A DNA stretch of 64,000 nt from Melioribacteraceae bacterium (GTDB taxonomy: Bacteria; Bacteroidota; Ignavibacteria; Ignavibacteriales; Melioribacteraceae): positions 62,001 to 126,000 of the forward strand of contig JAFGMI010000007.1 in assembly GCA_016927595.1 (NCBI GenBank), read 5' to 3'. The notes beneath the pieces are model-generated. The model did not search any database and was not told the DNA's origin. It saw nothing but the letters and a program-made list of their open reading frames with translations. The position numbers were made by a program, and so were the translations under genes. Positions 36,871 to 44,939 of the stretch are shown piece after piece (within the stretch, counting starts at the first letter, position 1; each line of letters opens with the position of its first letter).

Positions 36871-36884
36871 GTGAAACGTTTCAC
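36871..36884. promoter_or_regulatory. Perfect palindrome GTGAAACGTTTCAC
   Basis: A 14-bp perfect palindrome in the middle of the putative origin, between the DnaA-box pairs. The GAAACGTTTC core looks like a LacI-family or other dimeric operator. Its role in origin function or in regulation of dnaA/ansA is unknown. Confidence 0.4.
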
Positions 36885-37086
36885 AAAAAAAGTTTATTAA
36901 CAAGTTATCAACATGGCTTTTGCATTTCTGAAGCGGGATGAAAATATGATTATTTCTGCTGTTGCGCAAATTAAATATTACAATTTTTTATAAGTTGTTA
37001 ATAAACATAGAGATAAATTTTTATCCTAATAACTACCTTTATTAGTTGCAGACAGATTTAAAAAATATTTTTATTTATGATGGCTT

Positions 37087-37131
37087 TACATGTAAATTGA
37101 TCTTTAAATTCGGCTCAGGTACATGTAAATT
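37087..37131. repeat. Direct repeat TACATGTAAATT, two copies 33 bp apart
   Basis: Copies at 37087-37098 and 37120-37131, preceded in both by a GGCT stretch (atggctt and cggctcagg). The first copy lies within the 12-bp palindrome TTTACATGTAAA (37085-37096). The 33-bp spacing is close to three helical turns, so two bound proteins would face the same side. They sit just ahead of the asparaginase gene and at the edge of the origin region. Confidence 0.5.
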
Positions 37132-37163
37132 TATTCAACAAAAACTAAATAATATTCCGGACG

Positions 37164-38138
37164 ATGAAGAACATACTAATCATTTTTTGCGGTGGTACCT
37201 TTTCAATGAAAATCGATAAAGAAACGGGCGGCGCTGTACCTCATTATCATGGTGATGAATTATTAAAACTGATCCCAGGTATTAATGAAATTGCAAATAT
37301 TTCTATGTACGAGTTCGGCATGTATCCCGGTCCGCATATGACCCCTGAACTTATGATGGAACTATCGAAGAAAGTAAAGGAATTTATAAATCGGGATGAT
37401 GTTGACGGGATAGTAATTACTCACGGCACCGATACTCTTGAGGAAACAGCCTATCTGCTTGATTTAACAATCAAAACTTATAAACCAATTGTTGTAATCG
37501 GTGCGATGAAAACAAGCTCTGAACCCGATTGGGATGGACCGAAAAATCTGACTGATGCTATACATATTATAAATAACAAAAACAGTGAAAACCTTGGTGT
37601 GCTCGTTTGTCTGAACGGTGAGATAAACGCAGCGAGCGAAGTTACAAAAACACATACTGAAGATATCGAGACATTTCATAGTCTTGATTTCGGAGCCTTG
37701 GGATTTGTTGACAGAGATGTAGTATTTTTTAACCGCGCTCCGAGAAAACTCGAGGCTATTGAAACAAATGAGATTAATTCCAATGTGCATCTGATTAAAG
37801 TATATGCGGGGATGGACGAAAAGTATTTTATTTATGCCGCCGATCAGGGAATTGACGGCTTGGTTATAGAAGCTATGGGTGTGGGAAATGTGCCGCCTAA
37901 GGCATTCGAAGGTATTAAGTATGTTGTTTCAAAAAATATACCTGTAGTTCTGGTTTCACGCTGCCCTGCGGGTGAAACCCTCGACATATACGGTTACCCC
38001 GGTGCAGGCAAGTGGCTTAAAAAAGCCGGCGTAATATTTACCGATTATCTGAATGGACAAAAAGCCAGAATAAAATTAATGCTTTGTCTGGGATTGACAA
38101 AAGACATTAAACGACTCAGGGAATTAATAGAAGAATAA
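37164..38138 (+). CDS. ansA: L-asparaginase
   Basis: 324 residues. The N-terminal nucleophile motif GGTFSM and the second Thr motif ITHGTDTLEETAYLLD are present, with GAMKTSSEPDWDGPKNLTDAI. No signal peptide, so it is the cytoplasmic type I enzyme. Hydrolyses asparagine to aspartate and ammonia. Its stop is followed after one base by the next gene's TTG. Confidence 0.92.
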   Translation: MKNILIIFCGGTFSMKIDKETGGAVPHYHGDELLKLIPGINEIANISMYEFGMYPGPHMTPELMMELSKKVKEFINRDDVDGIVITHGTDTLEETAYLLDLTIKTYKPIVVIGAMKTSSEPDWDGPKNLTDAIHIINNKNSENLGVLVCLNGEINAASEVTKTHTEDIETFHSLDFGALGFVDRDVVFFNRAPRKLEAIETNEINSNVHLIKVYAGMDEKYFIYAADQGIDGLVIEAMGVGNVPPKAFEGIKYVVSKNIPVVLVSRCPAGETLDIYGYPGAGKWLKKAGVIFTDYLNGQKARIKLMLCLGLTKDIKRLRELIEE

Positions 38139-38139
38139 A

Positions 38140-38664
38140 TTGAATATAAGCAATGATTTTAAAAAATGGACCGGTTCAATTCTGCTATTACCTGTTGCTG
38201 CTTTTCTCCTGATAAATAACGGCAGATTTATTCCAATACTAGATCACGTGAATTTGCTTTTTCATGAAGGGGGACACGGAGTATTTAAGTTTTTCGGAAA
38301 GTTTATATATACCCTCGGCGGTTCTTTAATGCAGATCATAATTCCTTCACTCTTTATTTTTTACTTCCTAAAAACCCGCAGATTTTTCGCTCTTCAATTG
38401 TCAATCCTTTATCTCGCAGAAAACCTGCTTAACATAAGCGTTTATGCCGGAGACGCCGTCGCCCGTAAATTACCTCTGCTCGGAGGTAATAAAGTATACC
38501 ACGACTGGAACTATCTGCTTGCGGAACTGGGCATTCTCCAATACGACCAAAGTGTGAAATTATTTTTCTTTATTCTCGCTCTTGTTGCTATAATTGTCGC
38601 ACTTTTAGTGCCTTTTTTTCAAAGAGAATATCAAAAAGCTGAGATTGAATTAGATATTAGGTAA
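38140..38664 (+). CDS. Small integral membrane protein with HEGGH motif
   Basis: 174 residues starting at a TTG one base after the ansA stop, so probably translationally coupled. About four membrane helices. NLLFHEGGHGVFKFFGKF at about 39-56 contains HExxH, the zinc site of many metalloproteases, in a position between membrane spans. The second half has NVYAGDAVARKLPLLGG. It could be a zinc-dependent membrane peptidase (M50-like) or a non-catalytic member. I do not recognise the family. Confidence 0.7.
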   Translation: MNISNDFKKWTGSILLLPVAAFLLINNGRFIPILDHVNLLFHEGGHGVFKFFGKFIYTLGGSLMQIIIPSLFIFYFLKTRRFFALQLSILYLAENLLNISVYAGDAVARKLPLLGGNKVYHDWNYLLAELGILQYDQSVKLFFFILALVAIIVALLVPFFQREYQKAEIELDIR

Positions 38665-38699
38665 ACCGCCAAAACCTTTATTCTATTATTTATTTGCTT

Positions 38700-38707
38700 T
38701 AATTTTG
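38700..38707 (+). promoter_or_regulatory. Possible -7 element TAATTTTG
   Basis: TAATTTTG matches TAnnTTTG and would start transcription about 30 bases before the ATG of the ATP-cone kinase gene. No clear -33 TTTG at the preferred distance. Confidence 0.35.
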
Positions 38708-38742
38708 AAAGTATCGATTAAACAAGAATTACCGGGGATGTA

Positions 38743-40083
38743 ATGGCTAAAATTCAATTTGTTGTAAAGAGAAATGGAGCAATTGTTAAGTTTAATCCCG
38801 ACAGAATAAGCAATGCTATTTACAGAGCAGCAGTTGCTGTCGGAGGACGGGATAAGGAAACTGCTGAAAGATTGCGCGATAAAGTAGTCGAAGAAATTGA
38901 AAGAAAATTCAACAAGAACGATAAACCTCATATCGAGGAAATTCAGGATATAGTTGAGAAAGTCCTGATTGAAAACGGACATGCAAAGGTAGCCAAAGAA
39001 TACATTCTTTACAGAGATGAACAAAAGAAACGGCGGGCTCAGAATGCAACTCAGGGAACACGTCCATCGGAAAATATTCCCTGGCCGAAAATATGGCAGA
39101 TACTGGACTGGTCGGTATCCAATAATTTACATACCATCGATCTCCTGAATGAAAGAATAAGAAATAACGGTTTCAGCGAAGTTGTTAATATATCTGAAAA
39201 ATTATACGAGCATGATGTTGATCAGGCTGCAAAATTAATAGCGGAAAAGGCATCCAGTTTAAAAATGGTTATGATTACCGGTCCTTCTTCATCAGGAAAA
39301 ACAACAACAACATTTAAGATGGAAGAAAAACTTAAATCGAAAGGGATGAGTTTCAAACCTCTTGTTGTAGACAACTACTTTTTCGACCTCGAAATACATC
39401 CTAAAGACGAGTTCGGCGATTACGATTTTGAGACGCCACAAGCTCTTGATCTCGATCTGATTAATAAACACCTTCATTTATTGAGCCAGGGTGAAGAAGT
39501 TAAAATTCCATATTACGATTTCAAAGCGGGTAAAAGATATCTTGATAGAACCCCGCTTCAATTGAAGGAAGGAGAAGTTCTTCTGATCGACAGCCTCCAT
39601 GCTCTGTTCCCCAGGTTCAGCGAAGGAATAGATAGTTCCATGACATTCAAGGTTTATCTGGAACCGCTTGTTCAGCTCAAAGGTCCCGATAATAAATATG
39701 TGCAGTGGACTGATTTAAGACTTATCAGGAGAATGCTGCGCGATTCCGTTCACCGTGCGTACAATCCTCAGCAAACGCTTGAACACTGGCACTATGTAAG
39801 GTCGAGCGAATTGAGGCACATAATCCCTTACGGTAATAATGCAGATTACATTATAAGCAGCGGCATGCCTTATGAAATAGCTTTATACAAACCTTTGATG
39901 TACGAAAAATTCAAAGAATGGGAGGCATTGTACAGGGATAACCCGCTTCGTGAAGATGCGTATAAACGAGCCGCAAGAGTTGCTAAAATACTGGAAGCAG
40001 TGGATGGAATTGTAGATAATTCTCCCGTGCCAAAAAGTTCTGTTTTACGTGAATTTATAGGCGGCAGTATTTACGAGCATTAA
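38743..40083 (+). CDS. ATP-cone domain fused to uridine kinase-like P-loop kinase
   Basis: 446 residues. Residues about 4-95 are an ATP-cone (VVKRNGAIVKFNPDRISNAI to AKEYILYRDEQKK), the nucleotide-sensing fold of ribonucleotide reductases and NrdR. A linker precedes a uridine kinase/phosphoribulokinase-type domain with P-loop GPSSSGKTTT at 180-189, DNYFFD and an acidic DYDFETPQAL. A kinase of nucleosides that is allosterically controlled by dATP/ATP through the cone is an attractive idea. The Bacteroidota usually have TGS-domain fusions of this kinase instead. Confidence 0.85.
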   Translation: MAKIQFVVKRNGAIVKFNPDRISNAIYRAAVAVGGRDKETAERLRDKVVEEIERKFNKNDKPHIEEIQDIVEKVLIENGHAKVAKEYILYRDEQKKRRAQNATQGTRPSENIPWPKIWQILDWSVSNNLHTIDLLNERIRNNGFSEVVNISEKLYEHDVDQAAKLIAEKASSLKMVMITGPSSSGKTTTTFKMEEKLKSKGMSFKPLVVDNYFFDLEIHPKDEFGDYDFETPQALDLDLINKHLHLLSQGEEVKIPYYDFKAGKRYLDRTPLQLKEGEVLLIDSLHALFPRFSEGIDSSMTFKVYLEPLVQLKGPDNKYVQWTDLRLIRRMLRDSVHRAYNPQQTLEHWHYVRSSELRHIIPYGNNADYIISSGMPYEIALYKPLMYEKFKEWEALYRDNPLREDAYKRAARVAKILEAVDGIVDNSPVPKSSVLREFIGGSIYEH

Positions 40084-40087
40084 AAAA

Positions 40088-40107
40088 AGGACGGCTGATA
40101 ACCGTCC
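40088..40107 (-). terminator. Intrinsic terminator for the hemerythrin gene
   Basis: GGACGG-TTATCA-GCCGTCC on the minus strand (arms at 40088-40093 and 40101-40107) followed by seven T residues. The plus strand lacks a T run, so it serves the minus-strand hemerythrin gene; the ATP-cone kinase gene also ends just before it. Confidence 0.85.
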
Positions 40108-40113
40108 CTGCAA

Positions 40114-40524
40114 TTATCTCACACCTTGTGAGGTGAGATGATCTGAATACTTTTTATCAACTTTCAATATATGATTCGTAAGCCAATCCTTTAAAAAATT
40201 CATTACTTCCATTGTAATTACAACCTGCTTGTTGGTAATTTTTCTGTATAAATCCTTTACCTGGGCAGTAAGTTTATCATGTTCCATTTTGTGAGTCAGG
40301 TAGCCGGGGAATTTAGTCCTCTGCATTTCTTTTTCCTCATCAGCAAAATGAATCGCAGTGTAATTCATTAATTTTTCGAGTATCAGTTGCAGAGAAGCTT
40401 TCCCGTTTCCCGTACTCATTGCCATATGCAGATCATTTATGAGTTGTACAAGTGTTTTATGCTGATTATCAAATTTTGATACACTGACCGAATATTCCTG
40501 TTTCCAGGGTAATAATTGCGCCAT
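40114..40524 (-). CDS. Bacteriohemerythrin
   Basis: 136 residues. Diiron-binding motifs in order: FDNQHKTLVQLINDLH, TAIHFADEEKEM and GYLTHKMEHDKL, with DWLTNHILKVDKKYSDHL at the end. It binds O2 reversibly and may act as an oxygen sensor or store. Monocistronic; ends in a strong terminator. Confidence 0.92.
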   Translation of the reverse strand: MAQLLPWKQEYSVSVSKFDNQHKTLVQLINDLHMAMSTGNGKASLQLILEKLMNYTAIHFADEEKEMQRTKFPGYLTHKMEHDKLTAQVKDLYRKITNKQVVITMEVMNFLKDWLTNHILKVDKKYSDHLTSQGVR

Positions 40525-40880
40525 AAAATCTCCGATTTTTATAATGTATTTGTTACTATTATCGAAGATTTCTGAAGTAAATGAATACTAATTACTTATT
40601 GTGTGTGAATTTTTTTCCGGCAGGCAATTTAGTTTCTTCCCTCTCTTTGATTCTCTCTTCGGCGGGAATTATGAAAGTGAATTTTCCAGAAAGAATACAG
40701 CCCTTTCTCCCCGGAATGCAGTCGGTTTTTATTCTGTTGCAGAAATTCAGTTTTATATCAATATGCGGACATGAAAATGAACTCATAAACAATAATAATT
40801 CTTGTGTTAAAAGTAATGCAGAAATTACGTTTAATATCCCACAAATTCCATTCAAAGTTTAATTCAGTAAGAGATCAAGC
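40525..40880. other. Region with two opposite small ORFs, no confident gene
   Basis: Two overlapping frames of near equal size (40581-40862 on plus, 93 residues; 40592-40855 on minus, 87 residues) fill this space. Neither resembles a family I know or has a good RBS, and neither is obviously the real one. Low-complexity AT-rich sequence on both sides. Confidence 0.4.
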
Positions 40881-41234
40881 CTATTTAAAGAGTTCATCAA
40901 TTTTATCAATTGGTCTTGCCAGTACGGCTTTATCTCCCAATTCAACGATGGGTCTTTGAATAAGATTATGATCCTTTATCATAATCTCTAAAAGCTGTTC
41001 GTCTGTATAATCTTTTTTCTTCAGGTATAATTTTTTATATGCCGGCTCGCTTTTTCTGAGTAGTTCTCCTGGTTTTATCCCCATTTTTCTTAATAGTGTT
41101 CTTATTTTGGTCTTAGAGAACGGTTTTACGTAATAGTTTATCCTGTTAAAATTGTAACCTTTTTCCTGTAAAAATTTTACGGTTTTTCTGCAGGTAGTAC
41201 ATGTTGGCTTTTCATAAACGGTTATTTTTTCCAT
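40881..41234 (-). CDS. ArsC/Spx-family protein with CxxC motif
   Basis: 117 residues. Starts EKITVYEKPTCTTCRKTVKFLQEKGYNF: a thioredoxin-fold N terminus with CTTC, like Spx and arsenate reductase. IQRPIVELGDKAVLARPID fits ArsC-like proteins (the RP loop). True arsenate reductases need a Cys in a CxxxxxR context; the CxxC here points to an Spx-like thiol role. The gene is monocistronic. Compare a second member with a single Cys at 58.2 kb. Confidence 0.8.
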   Translation of the reverse strand: MEKITVYEKPTCTTCRKTVKFLQEKGYNFNRINYYVKPFSKTKIRTLLRKMGIKPGELLRKSEPAYKKLYLKKKDYTDEQLLEIMIKDHNLIQRPIVELGDKAVLARPIDKIDELFK

Positions 41235-41345
41235 AAGCTCCTTCGTTGATAAAACAGACTTTTTTCAGTGGATAAATTATAAAGAATAATTATGTTTTGT
41301 AACTTACAAATAATTTTTTAACAACAATTTAAACATGTTTATCCA

Positions 41346-43514
41346 TTGAATATTCCTCTCCATATATCAAAAGAAATTAGCCTGACCGAACAACAGGTTC
41401 TTGCAGCAATAGGGTTGCTGCAGGAAGGAGCAACAATACCGTTTATTGCCCGTTACCGGAAAGAAAGAACAAACGGACTTGATGAAGAACAACTTAGAAC
41501 AATAGATGAAAAACTTAACTACCTTACTATTCTTGAAGAAAGAAAAGAAGCAGTCCTTAAAAGTATTGATGAACAGGGAAAACTTACAGAGCAACTTAAA
41601 CATAAAATAATTAACTCCGTTAAACTTCAGGAGGTCGAGGATCTCTATCTTCCCTTTCGTCCGAAGCGAAAAACAAGAGCAACCATTGCAAAGGCAAAAG
41701 GTCTTGAACCGCTCGCGTTATTTATTATTGAGAATCCCGATTTCGTTGGTGATTTCGAAAAAGTGTTGATGAAATATGTTGACAAAGAAAAAGAAATTTA
41801 TACTGTTGAAGATGCTTTGCAGGGTGCTAAAGATATAATAGCCGAGATGATCAGTGATGATGCGGATGTAAGAAAAATTGTAAGAGAGTACCTTCTGCAC
41901 AACTCCACAATACACTCTCAAAAGACAAGTGCAAAGAAGGTATCGCGGGCAGCAAACGTGAAGGACGTCTACGAAGTTTATCATGACTTCAAAATTGAAA
42001 TAAAGAAGATAAAGCCTTATCAAATTCTGGCTCTTAACAGAGGTGAGCGCGAAAAATTTCTTAAAATAAGTCTGGGATTTGAAAAGGACGGTTTACTGTT
42101 ATCAATAAAAAAACAGTTTTTCAACATGAAAGATTCATTTTTTAATGATTTGCTCAGCAATGTTGTTGATGATTCTTTCACCAGGCTGATATTCCCTTCA
42201 ATCGAACGAGAGGTACGGAACCATTTAACTGAAACCGCCGATATACATGCAATTGATGTCTTTGCATCAAATTTAAGACAGCTCCTTCTTCAACCGCCCA
42301 TTTCAGGTAAAATTATAATGGGTATCGATCCCGGATTTTTTTCAGGTTCAAAGGTTGCGGTAATCGATTCGACCGGGAAATATTTAGAGGGGAAAACAAT
42401 TTATCCTCATCCCCCTCAATCCGATATAACAAATGCAGAAAAAATATTACTGGAATTGATTAAAAAACACAGCGTAAATGTCATTGCAATAGGAAACGGT
42501 ACAGCCAGCCGCGAAACTGAATCGCTTGTAGCCGAAATTATAAAAGAGAATAGTCTTGGATGTCATTATATTATTGTAAACGAGTCCGGAGCATCTGTTT
42601 ACTCTGCCTCCCCGGTCGCAAAAGAAGAATTTCCGGAACTTGAAGCAAGTCAGCGCGGAAATATTTCAATTGCAAGGCGGCTGCTCGATCCTCTCGCCGA
42701 GCTTGTAAAGATTGATCCGAAATCTATTGGTGTGGGATTATATCAGCACGATGTGGATCAAAAATATCTGTCCAAAAAACTGGATGATGTTGTTGAAAGC
42801 TGTGTAAACTATGTAGGTGTAGATGTAAACACCGCTTCTGCCTCTCTTCTGACCTATGTCTCCGGAATGAATAAACGTATTGCAAAGAATTTTATAAAGT
42901 ATAAAGAGAGCAGGGGAAGTTTCAAATCGAGAAAAGAATTTCTTGAAGTAACCGGTGTCGGAGACAAACTATTCGAACAATGCGCGGGATTCCTGAAAAT
43001 AACAAAGGGTGAAAATCCTCTTGATAATACATTTATTCACCCCGAGTCATATGGTGCGGTTGAACAATTACTTAAACATTGCAACATTCCTTTATATGAA
43101 GTGAATAAGTCGGGTGAACCGGTAAGTTTATTCGTTAATCAAAAGGGATTATCTGAAACTGCAAAGATGATAGGCATTGGCGAGCCAACATTGACTGATA
43201 TAATCGTGAATCTCCGGAAACCGGGACGCGACCCGAGAGAAGAAATGCCCAGGCCGATTCTAAGAAGCGATGTGCTTACTATGGAAGATTTACGGATAGG
43301 TATGTCATTGAAAGGTACTGTAAGAAATGTTGTAGACTTCGGAGCCTTTGTAGATATTGGTGTTAAGCAGGACGGTCTGCTTCACATCTCTCAGATTGCA
43401 GACAGGTTCATTAAGAATCCGTTGGAGGTTCTAAGCGTAGGCGACATCATTAATGTAAAAATTACATCGATTGATACTGAGAAAGGAAGAATCGGACTAA
43501 GTATGAAAAATTAG
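41346..43514 (+). CDS. tex: Tex-family transcription accessory protein
   Basis: 722 residues from a TTG at 41346 (the ATG slightly upstream runs into a stop). N-terminal helical Tex domain with PFIARYRKERTNGLDE and LYLPFRPKRKTRA, a YqgF-like RNase H fold (IMGIDPGFFSGSKVAVID), a helix-hairpin-helix region (GSFKSRKEFLEVTGVGDK) and a C-terminal S1 RNA-binding domain (GTVRNVVDFGAFVDIGVKQD). Tex binds nucleic acid and affects transcription in many bacteria. Confidence 0.95.
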   Translation: MNIPLHISKEISLTEQQVLAAIGLLQEGATIPFIARYRKERTNGLDEEQLRTIDEKLNYLTILEERKEAVLKSIDEQGKLTEQLKHKIINSVKLQEVEDLYLPFRPKRKTRATIAKAKGLEPLALFIIENPDFVGDFEKVLMKYVDKEKEIYTVEDALQGAKDIIAEMISDDADVRKIVREYLLHNSTIHSQKTSAKKVSRAANVKDVYEVYHDFKIEIKKIKPYQILALNRGEREKFLKISLGFEKDGLLLSIKKQFFNMKDSFFNDLLSNVVDDSFTRLIFPSIEREVRNHLTETADIHAIDVFASNLRQLLLQPPISGKIIMGIDPGFFSGSKVAVIDSTGKYLEGKTIYPHPPQSDITNAEKILLELIKKHSVNVIAIGNGTASRETESLVAEIIKENSLGCHYIIVNESGASVYSASPVAKEEFPELEASQRGNISIARRLLDPLAELVKIDPKSIGVGLYQHDVDQKYLSKKLDDVVESCVNYVGVDVNTASASLLTYVSGMNKRIAKNFIKYKESRGSFKSRKEFLEVTGVGDKLFEQCAGFLKITKGENPLDNTFIHPESYGAVEQLLKHCNIPLYEVNKSGEPVSLFVNQKGLSETAKMIGIGEPTLTDIIVNLRKPGRDPREEMPRPILRSDVLTMEDLRIGMSLKGTVRNVVDFGAFVDIGVKQDGLLHISQIADRFIKNPLEVLSVGDIINVKITSIDTEKGRIGLSMKN

Positions 43515-43558
43515 TCATTTAAATTGACCCGATTAATTCTCAAAATCTTTTCTTTTTA

Positions 43559-43879
43559 CTACAAATAATTATCACTTACCGGGTAAAATGTTTCCACGAC
43601 AATTGATTCCTCTATAACCTCAGCACTATTTTCAATATTGGAGGGAATATTCCAGGTATCACCTGGTCTGGTATCGAATCTTTCACCGTCGATAATGAAA
43701 ATACAGTGCCCCGATACCATATAGCCTGTCTGTTCATGAGGATGGCTATGCATAGGTATTGTGATGCCTTTCTTCAATCGGAACTCGCTCAATAACGTCT
43801 TTTCACCATAAACAGGTTTCTTTAACGTAACTCCGGGGAAAGGTTCTTTCCAAATTATATCTTCATTTTCAGCAAACAT
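43559..43879 (-). CDS. Single-domain cupin
   Basis: 106 residues. Cupin motif 1 (IPMHSHPHEQTGYMVSG) with His, His and Glu/Gln metal ligands, and a second set GDTWNIPSN. Small cupins bind metal ions and often act on sugars or as sensors; the substrate is not clear. The motif PGDTWNIP before the C-terminal strand is typical. Tail-to-tail with tex. Confidence 0.8.
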   Translation of the reverse strand: MFAENEDIIWKEPFPGVTLKKPVYGEKTLLSEFRLKKGITIPMHSHPHEQTGYMVSGHCIFIIDGERFDTRPGDTWNIPSNIENSAEVIEESIVVETFYPVSDNYL

Positions 43880-43909
43880 ATTCCTCTCTTGTACTTTTTT
43901 GACAATTAC

Positions 43910-44098
43910 TTATTTATTAAGACCAAGGCACCTGTTATTTTTATTATTATATCTTTTGAAGTGTTTACACCATACAGCTAGGTCTTTTCTGCAGGCGCCA
44001 ATCGACTCGGGATCCGAAAAACCGGCAAACTTACACGAATAATCACAATAGTTCGGGAATGAAAATTTCATGCTACCGGTTTTTTTCTTTTTTGCCAT
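43910..44098 (-). CDS. Small Cys-rich protein of unknown function
   Basis: 62 residues, basic. Starts MAKKKKTGSMKFSFPNYCDYSC and has five cysteines (YCDYSC, GACRKDL, VWCKHF, RCLG). RYNNKNNRCLGLNK closes the protein. This arrangement of cysteines and aromatic residues suggests a small metal- or RNA-binding protein. Preceded by AGGTTAAATT. I do not recognise the family. Confidence 0.7.
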   Translation of the reverse strand: MAKKKKTGSMKFSFPNYCDYSCKFAGFSDPESIGACRKDLAVWCKHFKRYNNKNNRCLGLNK

Positions 44099-44180
44099 AA
44101 TTTAACCTTTATCATTTTTTTCAGAGAATAATAGCAAACTTTGTTATTTTAGACAACCTTATTCATTCCATAGCAGATGT

Positions 44181-44927
44181 ATGAAAATTTACAAACAAAT
44201 TCTGAGAACTATTACAGATAAAGGCGCTGCTTATCTCGTTCTGATTGACCCTGATAAGATAAATGGTGACAAGCTCTCTCTGTTTGTAAATATATGTGCT
44301 GAATCGGGCGTGGATGGTTTTTTAATCGGTGGGAGTCTTATGCTGGGAACAAATTTAAGAGACGACATCAAATTAATAAAATCAAAAACAAATATTCCGG
44401 TTATTATTTTTCCAGGCAGTGTTACTCAGTTATTTCCGGACGCCGACGCTTTGCTGTTTATATCATTGATAAGCGGTAGAAATGCTGAGCAGATTATCGG
44501 ACATCATGTAACTGCTGCACCGATAATAAAAAAAATGGGAATTGAACCAATATCAACCGGATATATGCTGGTTGAATCGGGGAAAAGTACGACTGCCGAA
44601 TATATGAGTTCGAGCAAGCCTATTCCCAGAGATAAGCCTGAAATCGCTGCGGCTACGGCTCTGGCTGCTGAGTATTTGGGAATGAAATTCGTATACCTTG
44701 AGGCGGGTTCAGGTGCGGAATTATCTGTACCGAATGATATGATAAAGAAGGTATCTGAAATCGTTTCGATTCCCGTGATTGCAGGCGGCGGGATAAAGAC
44801 ACCCGATGATGCCCGGAAAAAGGTGGAACACGGAGCCGGGGTGATTGTAACAGGTAATTACTTTGAGAATGAAAATAACTGGAACAAGTTGAAAGATTTT
44901 GCCGAAGCAGTTCATTTCAAAAATTAA
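44181..44927 (+). CDS. Geranylgeranylglyceryl phosphate synthase (GGGPS/PcrB family)
   Basis: 248 residues. TIM-barrel prenyltransferase motifs: YLVLIDPDKI, GVDGFLIGGSLMLG, IIFPGSV, KFVYLEAGSGA and VIAGGGIKTPDDARKKVEHGA. It joins geranylgeranyl (or another polyprenyl) diphosphate to glycerol-1-phosphate, the first step of archaeal-type ether lipid. Homologs occur in several Bacteroidota. Followed after 12 bases by a SIS-domain isomerase gene. Confidence 0.92.
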   Translation: MKIYKQILRTITDKGAAYLVLIDPDKINGDKLSLFVNICAESGVDGFLIGGSLMLGTNLRDDIKLIKSKTNIPVIIFPGSVTQLFPDADALLFISLISGRNAEQIIGHHVTAAPIIKKMGIEPISTGYMLVESGKSTTAEYMSSSKPIPRDKPEIAAATALAAEYLGMKFVYLEAGSGAELSVPNDMIKKVSEIVSIPVIAGGGIKTPDDARKKVEHGAGVIVTGNYFENENNWNKLKDFAEAVHFKN

Positions 44928-44939
44928 AAAAATACTATT

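Larger units (their letters stand above)
36658..37163. other. oriC: Probable replication origin upstream of dnaA
   Basis: A non-coding, very AT-rich region between dnaA and the asparaginase gene. TTATCCACA at 36665-36673 is a perfect DnaA box. TTTTCCACA (36742-36750) followed by TTATCAACA (36753-36761), and TTATTAACA (36894-36902) followed by TTATCAACA (36905-36913), form two pairs with the same 11-bp register. TGTTAATAA at 36996-37004 is another weak copy on the other strand. AT-rich stretches at about 36770-36860 and 36980-37080 could unwind. GC-skew was not measured. Confidence 0.7.

Noticed and set aside
36871-36884. parS-like site
   Set aside because: The half-sites are in the reversed order relative to parS (TGTTTCACGTGAAACA); no parA/parB lies in the window.
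43559-43879. Assigning a sugar-isomerase function to the small cupin
   Set aside because: Metal-binding residues are present but the cupin fold is too broad; neighbours give no support.
44130-44148. Near-perfect inverted repeat AATAGCAAA-C-TTTGTTATT before the GGGPS gene
   Set aside because: One mismatch and a low-complexity AT setting; could be chance, no second copy seen.
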